Shown here: in pieces, positions 13,498 through 24,876 of the stretch
How the letters are laid out: each line of letters begins with the position of its first letter
Position numbering within the stretch: the stretch's first letter is position 1
Origin: Prorocentrum cordatum
Taxonomy: Eukaryota > Sar > Dinophyceae > Prorocentrales > Prorocentraceae
NCBI GenBank assembly: GCA_963575745.1
Contig: CAUYUJ010019350.1
Coordinates: 50,001 to 114,000, forward strand
Length of the DNA: 64,000 nt
Direction of reading: 5' to 3'
Notes under the pieces: model-generated
Databases searched by the model: none
The model's input: the letters and a program-made list of their open reading frames with translations, nothing else
Told to the model about the DNA's origin: nothing
Position numbers and translations under genes: made by a program

Positions 13498-13540
13498 GAT
13501 GGGGATGCTGATGATGGGGAGAGGGACGGGGGGGGCAGCG

Positions 13541-13600
13541 GGAGGAAGGACGCTGGCGCTGTCTGTTCAAAACGAGGACCCAACACCACAGGCTGGTTGC
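13541..13600 (+). repeat. Trailer of array A
   Basis: GGACGCTGGCGCTGTCTG, TTCAAAACGAGGACCCAACA and CCACAGG form a block that recurs after array B (15141-15173 partial and 15208-15253). Its reverse complement occurs at 38912-38955 and 39985-40020, beside the inverted array. Confidence 0.65.
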
Positions 13601-13967
13601 GAAAAAAACAAAGTTTCGCAACACTGATGTGCTAAAAAACTTACGCGCACGCTCTTGCGGAATCTTAAGAAAACCATTGGTTTTCCTAGATGTTCAAGAC
13701 ATGCTACCAGACGGGCTTCGCGCGTGCATGTCGAAATCTTTTGAACGCCCTTGCGCGCGTGCCGTCGCGAGAATCCTCTGCAAAAAACAAGACGAGGTGC
13801 GCACGCGCGCGTCGTCGCGCGCGAATGCCGAAATCCCTGGAAAAGCTTTCGGTTTCGGAAGAATTTCAAGGGTCGAGTGTCCAACTTATCCTGGCGAAGG
13901 ACCCAACCAGATGCAGCTGTGCGTACCGCAAGTGTGAGTATCTTCTTCGGTAGCGATTCCTAAAGGG

Positions 13968-15013
13968 CCACGAAACGCATGACGGCTGTGCCGGGGCCTT
14001 CGGTGGAGCTCCCTGTGGGGCCACGAAACGTGCAAGGGGTGTGCCGACTTTGGTCCTGTGGGCGCATGCGAACGCAGCCACTGGGGCCTTCGATGGAGCT
14101 CCCTGTAGGGCCACGAAACGTGTGAGGGGTGTGCCGGCATTGGTGCTGTGGGCGCATGCGAACGCAGCCACTGGGGCCTTCGGTGGAGCTCCCTGTGGGG
14201 CCACGAAACGCGTGAGAGGTGTGCCGAAACGGGTGCGGGTAGGCGCATGCGAACGCAGCCACCCTGTAGGGCCACGAAACGTGTGAGGGGTGTGCCGAAA
14301 CGGGTGCGGTGGGCGCGTGTGAACGCAGCCACTGGGGCCTTCGGTGGTGCCCCCTGTGGGGCCACGAAACGTGTGAGCGGTGTGCCGAAATGGGTGCGGT
14401 GGGCGGATGCGAACGCAGCCACTGGGGCCTTCGGTGGAGCTCCCTGTTAGGCCACGAAACGTGTGAGGGGTGTGCCGAAATGGGTGCGGTGGGCGCATGA
14501 GAACGAAGCCATTGTGGCCTTCGGTGGAACCCCCTGTGAGGCCACGAAACGTGTGACGGGTGTGCCGAAATGGGTGCGGGTAGGCGCTTGCGAACGCAGC
14601 CACAAGGGCCTTCGGTGGGGCTCCCTGTAGGGCCACGAAACGTGTGAGGGGTGTGCCGAAACGCGTGCGGTGGGCGCATACGGACGCAGCCGCTGGGGCC
14701 TTCGGTGGAGCTCCCTGTGGGCCACGAAACGTGTGAGCGGTGTGCTGGAATGGGTGCGGTGGGCGCATGCGAACGCAGCCACTGGGGCCTTCGGTGGAGC
14801 TCCGTGGGGCCACGAAACGTGTAGGGGTGTGCCGAAACGGGTGCGGTGGGCGCAAGCAGCCATTGGGGCCTTCGGTGGAGCCCCCTGTGGGGCCACGAAA
14901 CGTGTGAGGGGTGTGCCGGAGTGGGCGCGGTGGGCGCATGCGAACGCAGCAATTGGGGCCTTCGGTGGAGATACCTGTGGGGCCACGAAAAGTGTGAGGG
15001 ATGTGCCGAAATG
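13968..15013 (+). repeat. 90-bp tandem satellite, array B (~12 copies)
   Basis: Same unit and orientation as array A, with several shortened units (for example near 14255-14290 and 14845-14870). It is preceded by a near copy of array A's upstream sequence (13630-13967). The overall order leader, array, microsatellite, trailer is the same as for array A, so a segment of about 1.7 kb appears to have been duplicated in tandem. Confidence 0.9.
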
Positions 15014-15253
15014 GAAAGGAGAGGAGAGGAGAGGAGAGGAGAGGAGAGGAGAGGAGAGGAGAGGAGAGGAGGAGGACAGAGGGCGGCGCTCCTGTGGGAG
15101 GAGGGAGGAGGAGGGGGAGGAGGAGAGGAGAGGAGGAGTGACGCGGGGCACTGTCTCTTCAAAACGAGTGCTGACGATGGGGAGAGGAGGGGGGGGCAGC
15201 GGGAGGAAGGACGCGGGCGCTGTCTGATCAAAACGAGGACCCAACACCACAGG
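15014..15253. repeat. (GGAGA)n tract and two trailer copies
   Basis: GGAGA pentamers (15015-15070) and GAGGAGG-rich sequence (15070-15140) replace the (GAT)n tract of array A. They are followed by a partial and a full copy of the trailer block. Confidence 0.75.
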
Positions 15254-15319
15254 ATGATTGGGAAAAACATACAAAAGCACAGGGTTTCGCAACACGGATG
15301 TTTAACAAAAGCGTGCGCG

Positions 15320-15910
15320 CGCGCGCTCTTGCGTCGTCGTCGTCACCGTCCTACCTCCTCCATCGTCGTCGTCCGCTATCTTTCCTCGTCGTCGTCGCCT
15401 TGGCGTCGTCGTCGTTTCCGTCGTCGTTGTCGCCGTGGTCTTCCTTCCTCCCTCGTCGTCTTCGTCGGCGTTTCGTCGTTGTCCCTCCTATTTCGCCGCC
15501 GTCGTCGTCGTTGTCGTCGTCGTCTTCCCTCCTCCCTCGTCGTTGTCGTCGTCGGCGTCGCCGTCCTCCCTCCTTCTTCGTCGTTCGCGTCATCACCGTC
15601 CTCCATCCTCCCTCGTCGTTGTCGTCGTTGCCGCCGTCGTCCTCCCTCCTCCCTAGTCGTCGTCGTCGTCTTCGTTGGCGACGTCGTCGTCGTCGTCTTC
15701 GTCGTCGTCGTCGGCGGCGTCGTCGTCGTCGGCGTCGTCGTCGTCGTTGTCATCGTCGTCGTCGGCGTCGGCGTCGTCGTCGTCGGTGTCGTCGTCGTCG
15801 TTGTCATCGTCGTCGAAGTCGTTGGAGACATCGTCGGTGTCGTCGTAGTCGTTGTCGGCGGCGTCGTCGTCGTCGTTGTCGCTGTCGTCGTCGGCGTCGG
15901 TGTCGTTGCC
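15320..15910. repeat. (GTC)n-rich block, ~590 bp
   Basis: GTCGTCGTC and CCTCCCTC units intermix at first, becoming nearly pure GTC from about 15655. Open frames read as Val, Arg, Ser/Pro or Asp/Thr repeats. The block leads directly into the truncated third module M copy (15945-16070). Confidence 0.85.
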
Positions 15911-16408
15911 AAGTGCCATTTGGTACCCATCGTCACGGTCTTAAGAGGTTTTGCAAACCAAGTTGCGGGTGGGTGGGTGGGATGTTTGCGCGAGCAGTGG
16001 AGGTGGACAACTCACGGCGAACAGAAATCAATTACACCACATCGATTGCACCACGTATATCGCTAGAAACACACTGCGTGCGGCCCACGCTGGCTAACAT
16101 CCGTGGTAACCCACCTTTCCGAATAGAGTCAGGAAGGGAGACACGTGCCAACCAGTGACCCGCATTAGCCTGGTCTACCATCGTGTTAAGCTCGCCAGCT
16201 AACTCTCAATTAGTTCTTGGCGCAGCTCGGGCTGGCAGCCGGGCTGTGCTCTAGCTCGGCGCACATCGGACTCCACGAAGCTGATGCACCTTGAAAGTCT
16301 GCTTCCTCCTGCCTGGCCCCACGACCGCTCCATCTCAGCCTGTCACATTGCCTGCGCGATGCGATCAGATCTGCCAGATCTTCCCTCGGTCGTCGAAGCT
16401 GGACACCA

Positions 16409-16483
16409 AAGGAGGGAGGAGGGAGGAGGGAGGAGGGAGGAGGGAGGAGGGAGGAGGGAGGAGGGAGGAGGGAGGAGGGAGGA
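16409..16483. repeat. 7-bp tandem repeat (GGAGGGA)n
   Basis: Ten or so perfect copies of GGAGGGA. The surrounding 16071-17066 contains no recognisable gene. Confidence 0.9.
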
Positions 16484-17066
16484 TTGTGCCCCGCAACGCC
16501 CCACACCCGATGCCGTGGAGCCCTCGGGCCTCATCAGCAGCGCACCCTTGGTGTACATGTCGTCCACGGCCGCCTCGCTGCGGCGGGTGGCCGGCGCCCC
16601 GCCACTGCCCCTCTGATTGTGAGGGTTGGCTTAGCGCGGCGGCGATGACCCATGGACACGCAGACAGGGGATGAGGCATGGCAGGTTCCATGTGAGCCAA
16701 GCAGGGGCACCAAAGGGGGGGATCACCCCTGCTTTCATTGTCTGGCCGCCCTGAACAGACAAAACACAGGAACAGGACAAGGGGGGTCGGGGACCTCGTT
16801 CTTGAACCAGCTCATAGGATGCTATGGTCGACCAGTGCCATTCATCAAACAAGAACTCTTCATCCAGAGCTCTGGGCTCGATATGGACGGACGGAGTCCT
16901 TGCTCGACCACGTCACCCATCCGTTCGAATTCGACTCCATGCTCCTGGACGACAGGATGTCTTGCTCCTCTCGACAGAATGCCCCAGTGCAACTCCCTAT
17001 CCTGAATTGGGGAATGGAGGAACAATCCCTGGGTGCATGGGTGAAGTGGGATTCCGTGGCCCGGAC

Positions 17067-17246
17067 TACAGAAGGGGCCTTGACCTAAGGAACCCTAAAT
17101 AAGGAACGAGGCCCCTATGTTCCATAAGTTAAACTTCGATTTCATATCGAAAACCTCAGGAAAACTGAAGGCAAACTGCAGAACAATCAAGGAACGCCGA
17201 GCCCCTCTCCAACGAAAAGGGTTCCTTCTTCAGGGCCCCGACTGTA
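17067..17246. mobile_element. Tc1/mariner-like MITE, family B, copy 1 (176 bp plus TA)
   Basis: The left end TACAGAAGGGGCCTTGACCT is mirrored by the right end CAGGGCCCCGACTGTA. Inside each end AAGGAACCCT is inverted. The termini read TA|CAG...CTG|TA, and a TA target duplication with CAG ends is typical of Tc1/mariner-type elements. The left end shares AAGGAACCCT then AATAAGGAA with the element interrupted by the LINE (26754-26921). There is no ORF of note. Confidence 0.65.
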
Positions 17247-17449
17247 TGCTTCTTGTTGTGTGTTGTTGTTGGATTCTCTCTTCTGGATAATAATGCTTAT
17301 TCATTCCCCATGGGTGCCCATTGTGCATTTCTATTGAAGTGCCCCTCCCGGGTCTCGCACCTTATGTTTTTGCATGTGGACTTCTGTAAGTCTCGCGCCC
17401 CAGATTACGCCCCTGGTCCCCGGTTTACCACAACAACGGCTCCCGCCTT

Positions 17450-17645
17450 ATACTTCTTCACAATGTATTCCAAATCGCGCTACCGCGCGGGATGTCCTCA
17501 TAATGTATCCAAGAATCGCGCTCTCGCGTGGCACTCTCGAATGGCACGTCCTCGCAATGTATTGAATCGCCGCGCCCCGAATACTCAGGAATCACTCCCT
17601 CGCTCTGGAATGCCTCACGATTTACTTGGGAACCGTGTTGTCGCT
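17450..17645. repeat. ~50-bp degenerate tandem repeat (CCTCACAATGTATTC)
   Basis: CACAATGTATTCC, CATAATGTATCCA, CGCAATGTATTGA and CACGATTTACTTG start successive units, each followed by AATCGCGCTC-like sequence. From 17646 to 18412 no gene is seen. Confidence 0.55.
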
Positions 17646-18412
17646 CGAGACTTCCCCGCGATTCGTGCAGGACTGACGCTTCAAGGACCCGCCCGCTCGA
17701 CCCCGCCGTCTGGCCCCTCCGCTCGACCCCACCCCGCCCGACCTGCCCGTCTGGTTCTGCCACTTGCTTGTCTGCTCACAACCAATGAAAGCTGTGCGTA
17801 GCCCGCCTAGCTTTTAGCGGAAGAGGTTCGCTCTCGCCCCGCAGATCAAAAAGTCTGCTCACAACCCCCCTCCTGCTAATCTCTGTCGTGCTCCATCCTT
17901 CTCTCTCTCCGTTTTCCCTTCCCTCCACCTTTCCCATGTTTTTGGGGGCTGCGCGAATTACACGTGGCAGGTAAAGAAGATATATCCCGAGGGCGGTATG
18001 ATCGAAGACGAAGAGAGCGGGTATCGAGGTTTCGGGGTAGACATGTTAAATGACAAGCGACCAGGTAAGAATGAGCAATAGTAAGATGCTTGTTGTTGTT
18101 GTTACTTTCTCATGTCTAAAGCATCGGAGGTTAAGGGGTGAGATCGCAGTGGAACGGAGAGCACCCCACTGGGAAATCGGTTTCGGTTTCGTTTTTGTGT
18201 TGCGCGTGCGGGCGAGGCGAAGCTGTGCAGGCGCGCGAGAGGAATGACGCCGCCGTCGCCAGGGCGACTCGGATGCAGTGAACCGCACCTCCGCCCCCGG
18301 TGGGCGCGTGGTGGCCGAGGGTGTCCCGCCGTGGTGTCCTGTGGCGTCCCGTTGATGTCCCGTCGGTGTTCGGTCGGCGGTAGGGGGGCGGTGGCCAGGG
18401 GTGTCCCGCCTT

Positions 18413-18640
18413 GGTGTCGATAGTGAAGTCGATAGTGAGATCGAGAATGCGATCGCTAGAGTGGGATAAATAGTGAGATCGAAAGTGAGATCAACAGTGA
18501 GGGCGATTGTGACTGATCTAGTGCGATCGATGATGAAATCTGCAGAAAGATCGTGAGATCAATCGAGCGTGATAGATTATGTGAGGCCGACAGTGGGATC
18601 GATCGAGTGAGATCGAAAGCGGGGACGATAGTGACATTAC
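18413..18640. repeat. Degenerate AGTGAGATCGA repeat
   Basis: Variants of AGTGAGATCGAA, 11-17 bp apart, run through this segment. The interval 18641-18870 shows nothing recognisable. Confidence 0.65.
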
Positions 18641-18869
18641 GTCGCAGCGCAACATCGTCATCACGCGTAGTCGTTAACTCGAGAGCGCGTCCCCAGCATC
18701 GTCATCATCACACCCATCGCATTTGCCAGCAATTGGCTCTTTCCACCCCCACGCCCCAACCTGCTTATCACCCGAAGGATGGTCGTATAGGTATTATGTT
18801 AAACGACACGAGAGCCAATAAGAGCGATCAAAATTGAAATTATGGCTGTTCTTGGCGTCGTCGTCGTCG

Positions 18870-18960
18870 TCCCCCCCGCGACCCCCCCGCGACCCACCCC
18901 GCGGCCCACCCCGCGACCCACCCGCGACCCACCCGACACGTCTGCGACCCACCCCACGCA
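18870..18960. repeat. ~10-bp GCGACCCACC tandem repeat
   Basis: Eight or nine tandem GCGACCCACC variants. From 18961 to 19340 I see no gene. Confidence 0.7.
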
Positions 18961-19340
18961 CGCCGCCTCACTCGTAAGTATCCGCAGCGGCAAGGTGCCA
19001 CGCAGGAAATGGCGACCCTCTCGCACTCGACCCCGCTCTCTCCGTCTTTGCTGCCATCCCCCGCCGCATCCGAAGCCTGAGAATACCGCCGCCGCCGTCG
19101 TCATCGCTGCCGCCCCTGGCCATCAAGGCCTTCGGAGTAGCCACAGCTCGGTTGCGCGCACCCTCTCGTGCCCCGCGCTGGCCGCCCGCATGCCGCGCGT
19201 GGGAAAGCTTATCAGCCATTACCGACTGTGCTTACACGTGAGAGAACGCGTTCCGCGCGCGCTGGCTCGGAAAACGCCCTGGACACGTCGGAACCGTCCC
19301 GTCCCACCCCTCGTAAACATTTGAAAAACCTGGGAACCGC

Positions 19341-19500
19341 GGGGGGGGGGGGGGGGGGGGGGGGGCTCCCCTCGGACACTGGCCTCTCTAACCCGGCACG
19401 CCCCCCCCCCCAAGGAGCGGATGGTATTCGAATCGCCCACCCCCCCCCTGTCCAGAAAGGGCGGGGTTCGAACAGGGCGGGGGGGCCCTCCCCCTCATAG
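19341..19500. repeat. G25 run and TTCGAA-containing repeats, left of LINE locus
   Basis: A 25-base G homopolymer (19341-19365) is followed by two TTCGAA motifs (19427, 19467) spaced 40 bp apart, each beside C/G homopolymers. A similar set of five occurs on the far side of the LINE at 27410-27640. Confidence 0.55.
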
Positions 19501-19512
19501 AAATATATCAGT

Positions 19513-19539
19513 GCTCGATCAAGCTCTAATGAAATCCTA
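19513..19539 (+). repeat. 32-bp satellite, left remnant of interrupted array
   Basis: Reads GCTCGATCAAGCTCTAATGA then AATCCTA. It is the first 27 or so bases of a 32-bp unit whose remaining bases lie at 26924 onward, beyond the nested MITE and LINE. Confidence 0.75.
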
Positions 19540-19551
19540 CGGTGGGGACAT
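19539..19551 (+). repeat. LINE target-site duplication, 3' side
   Basis: ACGGTGGGGACAT directly abuts the LINE poly(A). The copy at 26753-26765 is ACGGTGGGGGCAT, which is 12 of 13 identical. Confidence 0.85.
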
Positions 19552-19673
19552 TTTTTTTATCTCTGTGGGCTCCGCGCGACGAGACCCGCGGAGGTTTCAT
19601 GCATGCATTCGAAAGAGGGGGCGGCAGAGCAGGCGGAGGGCCGCGAGAGCACTTACAGCCACCTGCCGAGCCC
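19552..19673 (-). other. LINE 3' UTR and poly(A)
   Basis: About 115 nt follow the stop codon at 19674-19676. The minus strand ends GAGATAAAAAAAA before the target-site duplication. One T/A at the junction is shared between the poly(A) and the TSD, so the tail is 7 or 8 A. No AATAAA signal is seen, which is common in dinoflagellates. Confidence 0.75.
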
Positions 19674-22303
19674 TCACCAGCCCTCGGCGAGCTCCGCCGC
19701 GCGGCCTGCGCGGGCGGCCGCTGCCCTCGCGGCTCTCCCGCGCTCGCGGGCCGCCGCCGCGTCCGCGAAGCCGTGGGCTCGGAGGACGCCCTCGAGCCCT
19801 GGGCGGATCCGCCGCGGCTCGGCGGCCTCCGCCCGCGGGGCCGCCGCGGCCAGGCGCCGGGGCGCCGCGGCGCTCGGCGGCGCTGTATCCTGGCTCCCAG
19901 CGCCAGCCGCAGGTGGCGGGGGCGGGGCGGCTGCAGGCTGCCGCTGCGCTGGCACGGGCGCCGCCTCAAGCGCCTGCTCCTCCGCGCCGTGGCCCTGCCT
20001 GGCCTGGAGCGCCGCCGCCCAGCGCAGGCGCGTGCTCTCCTTTGGCGAGGCCAGCGGCGCGATCGGATCCTTCGACGCTGGCAGGATGCCACGTGCGAAG
20101 TCCGACCGCGCCTGTGCCCTGGAGCCCTTCTTGCTCTTGGGCTGCCCAGCCGCCGCGCTGGCCCCGCACGGCTTGCCCAGGCCGCGGTGCGCGTACCCGG
20201 GGAGGCGGCAGTACATCCAGCAAGCCGCGCAGACCAGGAAGGGCTCGGAGTCGTCGCCCTCGACGCGCGACTCCATTAGGAGGTGGCCGTTGACCCCCCA
20301 TCCCGCTGGACGGGCCGCATCTGCCGCCTCCGCAGGGGCTGGGCCGCTGCACGCCGCCGCTGCCGCCGCCAGGCGCGGGCTGGGCGCGGGCGCCGAGGCC
20401 TCGCGGCGCCTCGGCTGCTCCTGCGCCCTGCGCTGGGCCACTCGGCGCAGCACCTCCGCGGGCGTCTCGGCCGAGGCCGGGCGGCGCCTCGCGGGCGAAG
20501 GCCTCGAGCTGGAGGCGCCAGCTGCCGCCACCGCTGCCAGGGCCGCCGCCGTGGCGAGGAGGGGGCCGCCGTCAGCCGCCGAGGCCTGCACCTCGCCATC
20601 GTCAGCCGCGCGCACCTCCGCGTCGCGCATCATCCCGAACTCGCCGCGCCCCTGGGACTGCGACTTCGGTGGGCTGAATCCACCTGTCCCAGGGGCGGGC
20701 TCCGCGACGGCGGCGTACAAATAGTCGGCCTCGCCGTCGAGCTCCGCCGCCATGTAGGGGGTGAGGTCGACCAGCTCCAGCGAGCTGATGGGCCAGGAGT
20801 CCCGCATGCCCGACTCCGTGGCCTGGACCTCGAACTCGGCGGCGTAGCGCGCCGCGTCACGGGCTCGGGCCAGGCAGCCCTGGAGCAGGAGGGCCTCCTC
20901 GTCGGCGATGGCGCGCAGCGCCGCGCCCGCCTTCGCGAGCTGGTCTGCGAGGCGGTTGCCGTAGAGCTCCACCTCCGTGAGTTCGCCCCGCTCGACGGCC
21001 GCCCGCGAACGGTGGGCGGGGATGTGCTTCACGTGCACCCCCTCGGCGGCGTCGCCGACCCTCGCCCAGAGGCGGGCGAACTGCGCCGTCGGGCCCGCCG
21101 CCCTCTTCACGTCCTTGCAGGCCCCGACCGTGCCGAGGCAGTCGATCATGAGGTGGTAGTGGCCGACGATGTCCGTGAGGGCGACCACCGCCGCGTAGTC
21201 CTCGCCTGCCCTCGCCGTCTGGCTGGGCACAAGGGCAGGCGGCACCGCCCCCCACGCCTGCGCCATCCACTCGCCGTCGGGCGCGAGCACCACCACCGAC
21301 CAGCCCGCGCTCCTGATCATCGGGAAGTCGTTGTTGACGCAGGAGCCGTCCGTGAAGACGAGGGTGCCCGCGGGCACCACGAGCGCGCCCTCGTCCCAGC
21401 CGCGCGAGCGGCGCCCCCAGCCAGGGTCCCAGCGCGGCCTCTGCACCAGGTACTGGGCGTCAACGAAGAGGCCCTGGCAGAAGAGCTCCTCGTAGCGGTG
21501 GCCCATCGTGCTCACCAACTCGGCAGCTCGCTCCAAGTCGGCGGGCCTGCGATCTCGCCGCCAGCCCTCCCAGGCAGGGCACCTGTGGTGGCGGTGGGCC
21601 AGAGTCCCGCTCTCCTCGCCGCAGAGCAGGCAGCGGTCGTCGATGTCGGTGCCGCGCTTGGCCAGCCTGGCCTGCGGCCAGAGTGACAGAGTCGCCAGCC
21701 TGCGCAGGCAACCGCAGTGGTGGCTGGACCACGTCTCCGTGGGCGCGGCGCCGAGGAGCTGGTTGATGGCCCGCCAGTTTGGCGGCAGCTGCCACGGCCA
21801 CAGGGTCTCAGGCCTGGCGTCGTACTCCTGGAAAGCTGCCGCCTTCCTGGCCGCCTCTTTGGCCTCCTCCGCAAAGAAGGCGGGGGAGTACCGCAGGACG
21901 GAGTAGCAGCAGCCGAACTCGTCCTGCAGGAAGTCGCCGTCGTCGCTGAGGCCCCAGCCGATGACCTGCAGCGTGAGCACCAAGGCCGAGATCGGGCCCC
22001 TGACGGCAGCCCAAGGGCGCTGGAGCCTCACGATCCTGGCGCTCTCCGCGATGCAGGCCGGGATCGCCGCCGCGGAGGCCTGGCCTGCCCAGCGGACGTT
22101 GGTGTAGGCGAGGACGGCCAAGCCCGTGGCCACCACTAGCGGGTCCTGGCGCCAGCCGCGCGGCGAGCACTGCAGCAGGAAGCCCAGCGCAGCCCCAGGA
22201 GCCAGTTTGCCCATCGCCTTGGCCGCTGCCAGCCTCAGGGCTCTCACGCGGCCAGGCGGGACGCCGTTGCAGGCCGAGCCCCATAGGGCTTTGGCAGAGG
22301 GGG
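19674..22303 (-). CDS. LINE ORF2 C-terminal part: CCHC-like finger, RNase H, Cys-rich domain
   Basis: This frame carries on from the reverse transcriptase after a one-base shift at 22299-22303; it stays open upstream to 22406, but the conserved reading only begins after SAKALWG. In order it shows the thumb-like region, a CX2CX8HX4C finger (CLLCGEESGTLAHRHHRC, about 21600-21655), and an RNase H domain with TDGS (about 21343-21354), the glutamate of AGEDYAA, the aspartate of LMIDCLG and the final GNRLADQLAKAG (about 20930-20965). A low-complexity Ala/Pro/Arg linker follows. Near 20165-20245 a second metal-binding-like cluster reads FLVCAACWMYCRLPG, then H and C. The last 150 residues are Ala-rich. 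All RNase H catalytic acids are visible. The domain would degrade the RNA template strand during integration. Confidence 0.85.
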
Positions 22304-24876
22304 CCCGCGCGCAAGACCCTCGCCTGCCGAAGGCCAGGCCCGAAGATCTTGTGGAGCCTGCTGGCCTGCCGCAGCGCCGCGAGCTCCCTGCCGACCTGAG
22401 TCGCAACTCGCCTGTGGCTGCCAGCCGTGGCGTCGACGCCGAGGTCGCGGTGGCCCGAGACGAAGGCCTCCGCCGCGAGCTGCCAGTCGGGTTCCTGCTG
22501 CAGGCGGCGCTGGAGGCCCACCGTGGAGGCCAAGACCTTCGTCTTCGTCCAGTTGATGGGCAGCCGCCTGTCCGCCAGCATCTCGACCACGCCGCTGACG
22601 AAGCTCGTGATCGTTCGGCTGAGCGTCGCCGCCGACCCGATGCCGTGGCCTGCTATGTCGTCGATGACGTTGACGACCCTGCCGACGGGCAGCAGCGCCC
22701 TGGCCTGGAGCAGGAGGCCGTGCAGCATGAGCCTGGCCAGCGTCGTCGCGCAGGAGCAGCCCGCGATGATGGTGCCGCTGACCTCAATGGGCTCGCTGAT
22801 GGCGGCGTCCGCCGAGGCTCGGCGCGGCCCAGCGTAGACTACGCAGAGGGCCCTGAGCAGGCCGACGCTGAAGCCGCTGCCCTCCGCGGCCTGGCGCAGA
22901 AGGTCGTGGTCGATCCGCTCGTAGAACTTGCTGATGTCGAAGTAGACGGAGGCTGCCTCGAAGCCGAGCTGGCGGGCGAGCGCGAGCCCCAGGTTGTGGA
23001 GGTAGGCCGCCCTGTCACAGCTGGTGTTCGCGTCCTCGCCCCAGACCTCGGGGAGCGGGTGGTCCGCCTCCCACTTGGCGCAGTAGCGGCGGCGCACCCT
23101 GCTCCAGATGCGCATCCACATGCTCATGAGGCCGATCGGGCGGCGGCCTCCGTCTGGCTTCCCCAGGAAGACGATCACCGTGGTGAAGAGGGCTGTGGGC
23201 TGCGGCTGCTGCCCCCAAGCCGTGAGCACCTCTGCCATCCTCTCGGCGAAGGGCCTGCCCAGGGAGAGGACCAGCCGCGGGTGGAACGCATCCCAGCCCG
23301 GAGCGGTCTGCTTCGGGAACGACTTCGCCGCCTCGAGGATGTCGTCCGCCGTGATCGGGGGCAGCTCCATGGAGCAGATCCAGTCGGCTGGTCTGGTCTT
23401 GTGCTCCCCGTCGGCTCCTTTCCAAAGGGCCTTCCACTCTATGAGGATCTGGTCCAGGGCTTGCTGGCCAACAACAGGGAGCGGCAGGCTGTCGGGGCAG
23501 TGCGCGGTCACCGAGTCCAGCACCTGGTCGCGGCCCTTTATGACAGCGTGGGCTCCTTTCGCCCCTTTCGCCAAGGCCTGGTCCACGAAGTCCTTCCAGC
23601 GCAGCCTGGCCGCCTTGGCGTCTTCTTTGCAGTGTCTCGCCGTCGTGCTCTCGATCACCTGCAGGAAGGCCTGCCCTTGCTCAGTGGGCTCCTGGATCAC
23701 TTCGATCAGCGAGTCGAGCTTCGTGCCTTCGAACATGGTGCAGCCCGCCTGCTCGAACTTGGGCCCCAAGCTCTTGGCCACCTGCACCAGGTGCTTCATG
23801 TAGCCCACGTGCCCCACAGGGGGTGAACAGACCGCAGCAGCCGCACTTAGCTGCCTGGCGATCCTCCCGAGGCAGAGCCAGCACTTGGTGAGGGGGCTGA
23901 GCTTCCTGACAGCCTCCGTGCGCTGCAGGTCCGCCAGTTTCTTCCTGACGGTGCGGGGTCCTTTGGCCCTGCCCTGGTACCTCTCACCCTCGGAGATGCC
24001 GAACTGGTCGATCAGGTGGAGCTCCGCGGCCTCGAAGAACTCCTTGATCGCCGCGTCGGGCGTGCCGTCGCTGTCGGTGATGGGGGCTGACCAGCTGACC
24101 TGGGTCGCCGCCTGCAGGGATTTCTCGCGCTGCTCAGCCGAGACCTCCGAGCCCACGTCAAAGAACCTGGGGGTCTTGAGGACCCAGATCATGGCGTTGC
24201 TGCCCAGCTCGCTGAAAGTGAGCCGCACTGGCGCGTGCGGGTGCAGGGTTGTGGGCTTGATGACCTCCACCTTCGGGCTGAGGCCAGCGAGCGCCGTGGA
24301 GACCACGAAGAAGTCGTAGGTCTGGTCGCCGCAGGTGAAGGTCGTGGGCGCTACCACCACTCCGCCCACAGCCCGTGGCCACCAAGAGGCGGCGAGGACG
24401 CTGGGGTCCATATTCCAGTCGGCCCCCACTATGAACGGCTCGTGGAGGCTGAGCAGGAACTCCTGGAGGTCCGACAGCAGCTCCAGGCTGTGGCCTGCCA
24501 TCCTGGTCGAGTGCACGAGGTAGGCGCTGACCACCGTGACCACGAGATCGCCAAAGGCCACCCGTCGGGCCAGGATGCGGGCACTGTGCTGGTGCCAGTC
24601 GTGGTCGATCGCCGCCACGCCCCTGGTCGTTGACGCCAGCACCCCGACTCCCGCCGAGACCGCCTGCGCCGCCTGCCCCGTGCTGTGGACGCTGCCGAAG
24701 GCGGCGCTGAAGCCGTTGCGCCTGGCCCAGCTGCAGGCGTCAGTCACCTTCTGGCTGGAGGTGAAGCGCGTCTCCTGCACCAGGATGACGTCGTCGCCTC
24801 CTCCATCGCCCTGGATCCGCTCCAGCTCCACCTGCGTCGCTGACCAGGTCGAGCCGTTCAGCGTGACGAAGCTGGC
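22299..24876 (-). CDS. LINE ORF2 N-terminal part: EEP endonuclease and reverse transcriptase
   Basis: Coding similarity starts right after the TGA with ASFVTLNGSTWSATQ; a GTG at 24831 is the first alternative start but probably not the real one. The EEP (APE-like) endonuclease shows QE (residues 19-20 counted from that GTG), GADWN (136-140), YDFFVVS (172-178) and HAPV (199-202). The reverse transcriptase shows LGKPDGGRRPIGLMS, motif A YFDISKFYE (about 22925-22950), motif B AGCSCATTLARL, motif C VIDDIAG (about 22650-22675; the usual aromatic before the first A/M position is replaced by V-I) and motif D PINWTKTKVL. Together they nick target DNA and copy the element RNA there. The frame remains open to 21808, but protein-like content switches frame at a run of five C (minus strand) at 22303-22299. 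Confidence 0.88.

Noticed and set aside
20283-21686. 467-codon plus-strand frame, and 22126-23826 (566 codons) plus strand
   Set aside because: They are antisense shadows of the LINE reverse transcriptase and RNase H, which carry clear catalytic motifs on the minus strand.
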